A stretch of DNA of 26,678 nt from Purshia tridentata (Eukaryota > Streptophyta > Magnoliopsida > Rosales > Rosaceae), in NCBI GenBank assembly GCA_003254885.1, contig QANT01003999.1, forward strand, positions 1 to 26,678. The letters run 5' to 3'. The position numbers and the translations under genes were made by a program. This document shows positions 19,171 through 26,678 of the stretch, one piece after another (position 1 is the first letter of the stretch; the number at the start of each line of letters is the position of its first letter). The notes beneath the pieces were generated by a model. It saw only the letters and a program-made list of their open reading frames with translations. It had not been told where the DNA came from and ran no database searches.

Positions 19171-21581
19171 TCAACTGGCCTGGGCTAATAGACTGTTGCA
19201 TCTGAAATGATTTAGATCAATTATCATTACGGTGATGTCATCCAAACTACCCCTACTCAAAGCAAGGTTCACAAGCTCCTTACAAGCAGCCACCAGTCCA
19301 CCAGAGGCAGGTCTCATTTTACATCCGCTATTCTCTTTTTTTGGAGACTCTATCTTCATGTTTACTCGCTTTACCAATGATATTCTTCTTGACTTTGATG
19401 GAGGGCTTTCATTTTCACTCGCAAAGTCATTCTCACCATCTTTCCAGTTGTAGACTGTCTTCTTATAGCCTGGAGATTGGGTCCCTTTTGGTGGCTTAAC
19501 CAGCGAAATCCTTCGCAACTTTGATGAAGGGCTCACACTAACACAGCCATAGCCATCATCATTATCTTTCAGAAGATCTCCAGGTGATTCCAATTTTTTC
19601 TGAACTGAACATAATTGTGTCACTGTATCGATGGCTTCTTGGTTGCCAACCTAAGCAAAACAGTCAACATCAAAGTTAGAAATTATTGACCTTCATAATT
19701 CTCCACAGGAATGTAGACTCCCTCATATTCATGCAGCAGGCTGGACTATAGTATCAGTATGTAACAGAAAATGAGAGAAAATTAAAAAAATAATAATAAG
19801 GATTCTGCAAAAATATTGCACTAGGGAAATACCGATATATACACTGTAACACAAGACTGAATATTCAAATTTGTTAATTAAATAGCCCAGCTAAAAGGCT
19901 TGCATAGATGTTGTTTTTGAAAACTTAAGGGATATACATTAGACGATAGGTCACGGTCATTGAAGTTAATGCGTAAAAGTGAAAATTTGAAATGACACCT
20001 AGGACACCCCAGTGCCATAACCCGCATACAAAAAGAAAGTTGACACAAAATAAATTTAGAACCTTCAAGATGGACCAAGTATGAGCAAAGATAAGAATGC
20101 CACAAGCAGGTGAAAACGGCAATTAGAGCGTACAAAAATAATTAAGGACTGCCAAATATTCCCAATTTTAAAATATTTTCTAAATCTAACATTGATTTTT
20201 TTTCATGCATGATTGTTTCCCTTCTTGTACCTCTTCCCACAGTCCATCCGAAGCTAATACAAGAAATTCCATATCTGGAGTCAGTTGCAGGATCTTTGTT
20301 TCGGGCTCGGCCAGCACCCAGTCCTTCAGATGAGTATCTCCAATGCTTCTAGAAACAGAAAGAACCCCGTGAACTCTCCATGCTCCTCGGTGGAACTCTA
20401 CATATCCTCCCTAATCACATTATCAACAGTTACCATCAAAATCAGTTCTAGATTCCCATCCATGCAATGTTGACAATATTAAGTAAAATACCGTATTCTC
20501 TATTCTCTTGCGTTCTTCCTCCTGTTCCGCCCTATGATCTTTTGTAAGAGGTTCGGCCACTCCACCTCTACAAAGGACAGCCCTGCAATCTCCCAAATTT
20601 GAAATAACGACCTCCTGCCCTTTAATTAAGGCCGTGACACAGCACGTACCACTTCCTACACCCTGCATTTACTCGCAGCCATCAATAAACATTTCCATAA
20701 TACAAAAGGTCAGGAAAGGTGTATATGCATGCTGCACTCATGTAAAGTTAGCAAGTTACCTCTTTTTTGTAATAAAATATGCATAGTATAACATGGACTC
20801 AGAACAACATTACACTCCACAGTTCATTTGAGATGGACCCCAATTTTATGCATCAGGACTCATCATCAATAATGTTTCTAACAAAATTGGATTGAGTTCC
20901 TCATGTTTACTTTTCAGTGTCACATTTACAGCTCACACCTCTAGGATTTACCAGTCAAATTACACAGGCAATAATGTTATAGAGAAACCAGAATTGCAAT
21001 TACCTGTTTTAAAAACTCCTGGTCCGTTTTCAGATAACCAGCTTTAACTGCATCTTCTATTTCTGTACGCATTTCCATCATTTCAAGAATATTATTGTGC
21101 AAATTTTCAGAAACAAACTCTGCAGCCTTCTTGCCACCATGTCCATCATAGACGCCAAAGAAACCCTGCACATTAGCAACAAAATAAGTTAAAATTAAAA
21201 TAGGAAAAAATTAAAAAAATTAACTCTTAAAGAACATATAGAACAATAAGGAAAACCCATCAAGAGTTTGAGCAATTTGCTTACTTTCTTTAAATTGCCT
21301 TGTAAGCAAGAAACTATCTTGTGGGTATCTTCCATAAACTTTTTCTTGCCCTTAGCGGAGGAGACCCCAACGCCAATCCCACTGAAACAGACGGCGTCGT
21401 GTTGTGGCGTGAAATCTCGGAGCTTTTGGGTCGGAATTTCTTGCAAGACGTTTGGGATCTCAATCTTGGGGGGTCTCTTCCGCTTCAGAGAACAAGAAGT
21501 GCCGCCGGTAATGGGATTGAGCGCGGCGGTAATTGATGAAGACATGGAATGTGATTCAGCGAGTTCTTCAGTGCTCGTCAT
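19171..21581 (-). CDS. Protein phosphatase 2C (PP2C14-like), 5 exons
   Basis: Exons (minus) 21581-21285, 21165-21004, 20662-20492, 20410-20231 and 19650-19171 give 429 aa; all introns are GT-AG. PPM phosphatase motifs are complete: KKKFMEDTH (Glu84, Asp85), VYDGHGGKKAAEF (Asp106), GSGTCCVTAL, LGDCRAVL, KDHRAEQEEERKRIE, RVHGVLSVSRSIGD, ASDGLWEEVGNQEAID (Asp265) and SLDDITVMI (Asp408), so it should be an active Mg/Mn-dependent Ser/Thr phosphatase. The N-terminus carries KRKRPPKIEI (33-42), which fits the kinase interaction motif (basic cluster plus I-x-I) of AP2C-type MAPK phosphatases. The last exon carries a ~90-aa insertion (288-385) with two RRISLVK copies and several Ser-Pro sites. It resembles Arabidopsis PP2C14 (At1g67820) as far as I remember. 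The 5' end faces CSK. Confidence 0.93.
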
Positions 21582-22073
21582 TGTAGTTGTGGGAGAGAGG
21601 CAGAAAGAAACAGAGGCTCCAACGGCTATATAGAATGTGAGGGAAAGTAATGGGGTGGAGTTAAGTGGGGAGTCAAAGCGAAGAAGATCTAATTTAGGGT
21701 TCGTGGGGCCAAACTACGAGCCGTTTGGATTGTGGTCAAAAGTTTGAAATAATCATACATTGTTGAATGTTGATGGCTCCAGTAAATTTTCCCGGATAAA
21801 TTTAACGGAAATACCAGAAAATTGCAATTTGTTTTCTCTATAGAGAAAAAAAGGAAAAAAAACTTAGTAAACTGGATTGTGTGGCGGCAATTGGGACACC
21901 AAACGGCGTCGTAGCAAATAAAGTGGCATTTGTCGGTTTGTCCTGCTTGGCCTTCAACGGAAAAATCAGTTGCTTTTTTATCGGCAGATTTGACCTTCAC
22001 CTCCGTCCACTCACTCGCTCGCTCGCTCGCTCGCTCGCTCACTCAATCCAACCTACTTCTCCTTCTTCTACAA
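21582..22073. promoter_or_regulatory. Divergent (possibly bidirectional) promoter of PP2C and CSK
   Basis: The 492 bp between the two opposed ATGs must hold both promoters. CTATATAG at 21626-21633 sits 45-50 bp before the PP2C ATG and may be its TATA box. The CSK side shows no clear TATA; its leader has a CTCG tetranucleotide repeat at about 22013-22040 and CT-rich sequence just before the ATG, typical of TATA-less plant promoters. Confidence 0.6.
22013..22040 (+). repeat. (CTCG)n tetranucleotide repeat in the CSK leader
   Basis: About seven CTCG/GCTC units lie 35-60 bp before the CSK start codon. If transcribed, the repeat is part of the 5' UTR. Confidence 0.85.
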
Positions 22074-23709
22074 ATGCTTCTCTCTGCAATCACTCACCAA
22101 CACCCATCAAATTCCACTTCTACCATTCACTTCTCCCCTATTCCCCACAAACTCTCCCCCACCTCCGTCAAACCCAACGCCACCACTTCCACTCCTGCTC
22201 ACAGACCTCACCTCCTCACCAACGCCTTCTCGCCCTCCTCCATCCAAAACCCGAACCCTAGCTTCCAAACCATCCGCCACGTCACCCACTCCGCCTCCGA
22301 TGGCGACCCCGAAGCCAATTCCATGGTCCCCTCCGCCTCCGCAGTCGCCTCCGCCATTCGCAGAGCCTCCACCTCCCCCGTCGACTTCATGCAGAGGATC
22401 GAGAAGGACCAGAAGAGCGGCCTCGTACTGCCCAGCCCCGACTTCCAGCGACTCTGCATCCAACAGCTGGACCTCTTTCGCCGAATCGTTGATCCCGATG
22501 CTCTCCTCTCGGTCAGTTTAGGGAAAATAATACATATTTTAACTATTTTTTAATCATGTTTCCGAATTAGTTAATTTTGGAATAAATATATATATGTGTT
22601 CATGTACTACTATATATGTAGGTGTATGTAAGACCAGCTGGTAGTTATGTGATGGACCGATTAGAGCTGCGTCGAGTAACTTGCCATCCAGGAGTCAATG
22701 CATCAGACATTGTGATATTAGTTGGAAGTTTTAGTGTTGCCACTGGCTTTCGCGCCGCAGAAGCCGTGCTTTCCAATCACAAAGTAGATAACTGAATTTA
22801 AATTGTGGACTTTTGGTTATTGATTGACTGATCTGTTTGTGAATATAATCAGTTGAAAATGAATTTGTAGGTGGAAGTAATAGCTGAGTGTAAAGCTGTT
22901 GTTTTCCCCATGGTGAAGCACCCCTTTGTGGTGGGCTTCTTGGTTGCTGAATTTCCCAGGATGGAAATGCCGCCTCCTGGGAATGTTCAGAGTGAAGGCT
23001 GTGATTTGATTCACCGCCCGACTCATGAGGAAGCCACCTATGCTTCCCTTCTGGGCTCCGATATAACATCTTGGGATATTCCCACTCCGGAGGATGAACC
23101 ATTATTAACAGTGTACAAGCTTAGTGCTGAGCAGAGATCAAATGCCGTCAACATTTCTCGCTCTTTAGCTATGGCATATGTTATGGATCAGGTAGTTTAT
23201 GCAAATTTTTTTCAACTTTACTTGGGGGTATGACAATGTTTGTGTCTTTCAAAGTCTTTCATTTTAATTTCTGGGAAAAATGCTTATTTCTTCTGCAGAA
23301 AGCAATGTTACTCCAGCAATCATCATGGCAGAATAATGTCAGGATGGGTAGTCTGGTTGAACAAGTAAGACAACTGTTGTTGCATTTGGGTTTTGCATTT
23401 ACTTTCTGGGAGTAATTGTAATTTTCCTATTGTTATATATTCTCCCAGATTCGTGGTCCTCTTTCTAGCATTCGAACTTTAAGTAAAATGTTATCCATGC
23501 ATTTGAAGAGAAGTGAGGTTTGTGTTCTTATGTAACCTTATTTTTGTTCTTTTTAGCTTATCTATTTCCACTTTATGTCCTATATTTACATTGGAATGAT
23601 ATGCTTTTGTAGATTTCTTATGACATTGTGGAAGATATACTAGTTCATGGCAATCATATGAAAGATACCCTTCAGCAACTCCAGGATGCTGTTTACTTGA
23701 CCAAGGCAC

Positions 23710-23752
<43 letters not shown>

Positions 23753-25370
23753 TATATATTTTCATGTCATCACGCTTCTTATACCGTCTTCAAGGAGTCA
23801 TAATCTATTTTTAAGTAGTTGTACTTTTGTCATTTATTTTTGTTTTTTATCCATATAGGTTTCTTATCAATTTGCCATTTTTGGGACATTAACCCTTCTA
23901 GTGTGTATGCCTTTTCGACTTATCCTGAATGTGCAAGATCAAGAGATTTTTTCAGTCATCTGTATCGTAGTTGGAACTTAAAGTTCCTATGAGACTGCTG
24001 ATAACTTTTAAAATTTTGAAGCTCTTTTATATTATTCTCTTTCTTACAGTTTTTTTTTCTTTTAATATCAGTCACACTGACTTTTTCATGTGATGTTTTC
24101 TAGGCTAATATCATGCGTTATAGTGAACATGATTCAACGTATGCCTATCCTGATACAGCAAGGTCCCAATTACTGAATGACTTTCCAAGGGATAGTTCCA
24201 GCATTAAGAAGCAAATTTCAGGTTCCCTAAATGCTGCAGTGAAAGATATTGAGATGCCCATGCCACCTCTAGCCCTTGCTCCTTTACAGAAACATGAAAT
24301 TAGGTAGGTTATAAATTCTGAGAATCATCACTTGAGATTACAAAGTAAAAGAAAAAGAATTGAGTATATCACTAGTGTTTTCACGAGTGCATAGTCTGTA
24401 CAGCTCCTTCTGAGTGCTTTGCATGGGTGATAATTTTAAATTAATTTCACTGTAAGTCTTTAAAATATGAATGTTTCCTTTTGCTTATTATTGTCAATTA
24501 TGTCAGGAAGACCATGCAATGTTTCTGATATACTGGCAGATTTAGTTGAGGCTGTAAGGCCTCTTGCCCATAACCAGACGCGTGTAGTAGAACTGAGTGA
24601 ACTTGGAAAATCTTTGCAAGTTGCTGTAGAAGAACCTGCTTTACGACAGGCTCTTAGCAATTTAATTGAGAGTGCATTATTGCGCACGCATGCTGGAGGA
24701 AAGGTAGAAATTGTGTCTACTGAAGCACCGGCAGGTGGTGCTCTTGTAGTAATTGATGACGATGGGCCTGATATGCACTATATGGTAACAGTCACAAACT
24801 TTGACCTCAGCTAACTGTATACTGTACAGTCTATTTACAAATTATAGACTTAAATTTTTGGTCATATTTTGTATGTCTAAACAATGTGACATCAATTTTG
24901 GCCCAAAAAAAAAAAACAATGTGACATCAATACATGCAAGTTGCTTTGTGTCTGGCTGGGGTGGGTATTTCATATCATTAATTAAAAATGTGTTAGGAAA
25001 GGATATAACGGAAGCATTTCTCTGTTTTTGTTTTATCATTTATGCCAGTTTTGACCATATTACAATTTGTCATAGGCTCATAGCTGAATTGTATTTTTGG
25101 TGTGTTTGTCTTCAGACACAGATGCATTCTCTTACACCTTTTGGAGCCGATCTCTTCTCAGAAAATATGGTTGAAGACAACTTGACATGGAACTTTGTTG
25201 CTGGCCTGACTGTTGCTCGTGAGATACTCGAAAGTTATGGTTGTGTTGTCCGTGTCATATCACCCCGGACCACAAATGCTGCACTTGGAGCAGGTGGAAC
25301 TCGAGTAGAACTCTGGCTTCCATCTCTCATGGAATTATCTGGTATTAAAGGCCCTGCTACAGAGGCGTAG
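22074..25370 (+). CDS. CSK: Chloroplast sensor kinase (CSK), 9 exons
   Basis: Exons 22074-22511, 22622-22783, 22871-23191, 23299-23364, 23449-23517, 23613-23705, 24104-24303, 24511-24784 and 25116-25370 give 625 aa (Arabidopsis CSK about 611). Residues 1-70 are Ser/Thr/Pro-rich without acidic residues, a chloroplast transit peptide. A GAF domain spans about 125-230, with Cys166ish (RRVTCHPG) and Cys207 (AECKAVV). The dimerisation region has LVEQIRGPLSSIRTLSKML, where Glu328 stands at the usual phospho-His. The ATPase part has QALSNLIESALL (N-box like, 496-507), VVIDDDGPD (G1-like) and GTRVELWLP. CSK is a modified two-component kinase that senses plastoquinone redox state, reportedly via an Fe-S cluster, and adjusts transcription of photosystem genes. 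Intron 6 needs a GC donor; intron 7 uses an AAG acceptor, since the CAG six bases earlier breaks the frame. Confidence 0.94.
23711..23751 (+). repeat. Compound (CT)n-(CA)n microsatellite at the start of CSK intron 6
   Basis: A CT run followed by a CA run, beginning six bases into the intron, right next to the non-standard donor AAG|GCACCC. Its position suggests repeat expansion reached the splice site. Confidence 0.93.
24879..24931 (+). repeat. 18-bp direct repeat flanking a short poly-A insertion in CSK intron 8
   Basis: AAACAATGTGACATCAAT is present at 24879-24896 and 24914-24931. Between the copies lie only TTTTGGCCC and a run of A. This has the form of a target-site duplication around a very short, 5'-truncated, poly-A-tailed retroposed insert. 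Confidence 0.7.
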
Positions 25371-26487
25371 CAAGGTTGCAACTGTCCTCTGTAAGTTCAT
25401 TCTGGGAATAGAAATTTAGTCTCGTCTCTATCTCATATTGGCGAGAATGTGGTAAAATTTGTAAATTTTTTCGCGATGATGCATGTAATATTTGCAATTT
25501 GGAGGAAGTTCTGTATAGTTTTCGCCCCTTTACACATCATACAGAGACTTGTACAGAAATAAGAAGAATTAGGGCTATTGGAAGCCACATATATTGAGGA
25601 ACTGTTGTTTCAAGATTTTATTGATTTGTATGTAAAAGCTCACAAACTTACTGGCTAAAATAACTTTGATTCTTGAGTATGTTTACTTCTATCATCAATT
25701 TATTAGACGAATCATATTTTATAGCCTACATAAGAGTAAATGGGGAAAAAGAGAGAGAGAGAAGTTTACAACTTTTCTGCAACGTTATATGATATAATGG
25801 GTTGGGTGTTTGATTTCAGGACTGGGGGCAGAGGGAGTGGGTGTTTTCAGGGGGCTAGGCTGGAGCCTGGGGGTTTTGGGTTTGTATTAGATTAATGATA
25901 ATTTTATTTCACACCGTTTTGAGCAGGATACTTTAAAAACAAAATTAAAGTCACCTGGCTCAAAACGAAGTCGTTTTGGGCAGGCAACCAACATAAACAA
26001 AAAAAAGTTAAAAGCCAAGGCAGGGGAGGCGATGGGCTAAACCAGTCCAGCGGGGACTGAGGCTGAGAAACAGAGAAAGGAAGACCTGTGGGGTTGTCGT
26101 CCAAAGAGAAAGGAAGCTCGGGGCTTCTCGGTCAAGTAGTTGGGGGGTCGCCTGAACCCCCAGCTATGGCTATGCATCCACCACGACTTATAACATATAT
26201 CCAATGTATTGGGTTAGACTTTCGCCTTTGCTAAAATATTTGGCTGCTATGTACTAGCTTATTATGTATATTAAAACCTAGAGATAAGATATGTTGCAGA
26301 CGGCCTGACTTTTTTTTTTTTACGATTTTTATCACTGAGCGTTTGATATTAATTTATCAAATTTATATTAAATTTTTAATTTCAAAATTTTGGACTATAA
26401 TAAGTCACATTCTACGCTCTAAAAAAATATGAAATATATCATTGGAAAATATCTTTAAAAATCGGCTGAATAAGCTATACCTAGGCT
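25371..26487. other. CSK 3' flank and intergenic DNA with small inverted repeats
   Basis: The CSK 3' UTR probably ends within the first 300 bp. The rest has no supported gene. It carries a perfect inverted repeat CAAAACGA-AG-TCGTTTTG at 25961-25978 and a 13-bp near-direct repeat (CGTTTTGAGCAGG at 25915-25927, CGTTTTGGGCAGG at 25972-25984). A small hairpin with GGGGG/CCCCC arms lies near 26142-26161. Confidence 0.55.
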
Positions 26488-26678
26488 TAGGGGTCACCAA
26501 AAAGCCCAAGGTCCGAAACCCACCCGAAGCCCGCCCGACCCATTGGGCCCGAAGCCTGATTAGGCCCGAAATTTGGGCCTTGGGCGGGCTTTGGGCCATC
26601 CCCTTGAAGCTCAAGGCCCGCCCGAAGCCTGACCCAAAGCCCGAAAAATTGCCCGAATTAGGCCCGAATTTTAATTCC
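26488..26678. mobile_element. GCCCGA-rich block, probable end of a hAT-type element (extends outside window)
   Basis: From about 26488 the sequence reads TAGGGGTCACCAAAAAGCCC and continues with many GCCCGA / GGGCTT units in both orientations, abruptly GC-rich against AT-rich flanks. Plant hAT elements often start TAGGGGTG.CA and carry GCCCGA/GGGCC-type subterminal repeats, so this looks like one end. The other end, transposase and target duplication are not visible, so this could also be an unrelated low-complexity repeat. Confidence 0.4.

Noticed and set aside
22107..22463. Minus-strand Gly-rich open frame over CSK exon 1
   Set aside because: It is the complement of the Ser/Pro-rich transit peptide and has no family character or promoter.
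24304..24510. CAG acceptor at 24504-24506 for CSK intron 7
   Set aside because: It shifts the frame and gives a stop within eight codons; the AAG acceptor ending at 24510 keeps the conserved IRPCNVS reading.
25904..26104. Minus-strand 66-codon open frame after CSK
   Set aside because: No homology that I recognise; it overlaps the inverted and direct repeats and has no promoter context.
1..26678. LTR retrotransposon, CRISPR array, organelle insert or viral integrant
   Set aside because: I found no long terminal repeats, reverse transcriptase or integrase motifs, regularly spaced repeats, organelle genes or viral proteins anywhere in the window.

Overview
This window is nuclear DNA from a flowering plant, most likely a eudicot. 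The evidence is spliced genes with GT-AG introns, plant-only families (DUF868, GDSL esterases of the ENOD8/FXG1 type, chloroplast sensor kinase), a plant-type tRNA-Arg, a PIF/Harbinger (Pong-like) transposon, and many TC/CT microsatellites near transcription starts. A rosid, perhaps Rosaceae, is only a guess from the overall look.

Layout. 1-3136: most of a Pong-like PIF/Harbinger DNA transposon on the minus strand. It has an intact transposase ORF (cut by the window start), an intact Myb/SANT-like ORF1 with one intron, a TATA box before each, and a repeat-rich terminal region ending in GGCC...CACTATGG next to a TAA. 3140-4336: intergenic DNA and the eIF4B promoter, with TGGGCY (site II) motifs. 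4337-8166: translation initiation factor eIF4B (3 exons, 548 aa). 9569-11369, 12281-14127 and 14456-16531: three tandem same-strand GDSL esterase/lipase genes with the same five-exon plan, and a tRNA-Arg(ACG) on the minus strand between the first two. 17431-18348 (minus): intronless DUF868 protein. 19171-21581 (minus): protein phosphatase 2C (5 exons, 429 aa). 22074-25370 (plus): chloroplast sensor kinase CSK (9 exons, 625 aa), divergent from the PP2C across 492 bp. 25371-26678: 3' flank, inverted repeats, and a GCCCGA-rich block that looks like the end of a hAT-type element.

How the genes fit together. They do not form a pathway cluster; this is ordinary plant gene space bounded by transposons. 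From memory, however, the gene set matches two separate Arabidopsis neighbourhoods: eIF4B1 with a GDSL gene (At3g26400-At3g26430), and PP2C with FXG1 and CSK (At1g67820-At1g67840). The window may therefore keep an ancestral order that Arabidopsis split after duplication.

Points worth a second look: two introns that need GC-AG splicing, one with a weak donor beside a microsatellite; a 17-bp poly-A insertion flanked by an 18-bp direct repeat in a CSK intron; an apparently complete set of Pong-like coding genes; a PP2C with a MAP-kinase docking motif and five Ser-Pro sites; and a sensor kinase with Glu at the usual His position. I saw no clearly new system. Exon borders were set by hand from splice consensus, reading frame and family alignment from memory, without transcript data.
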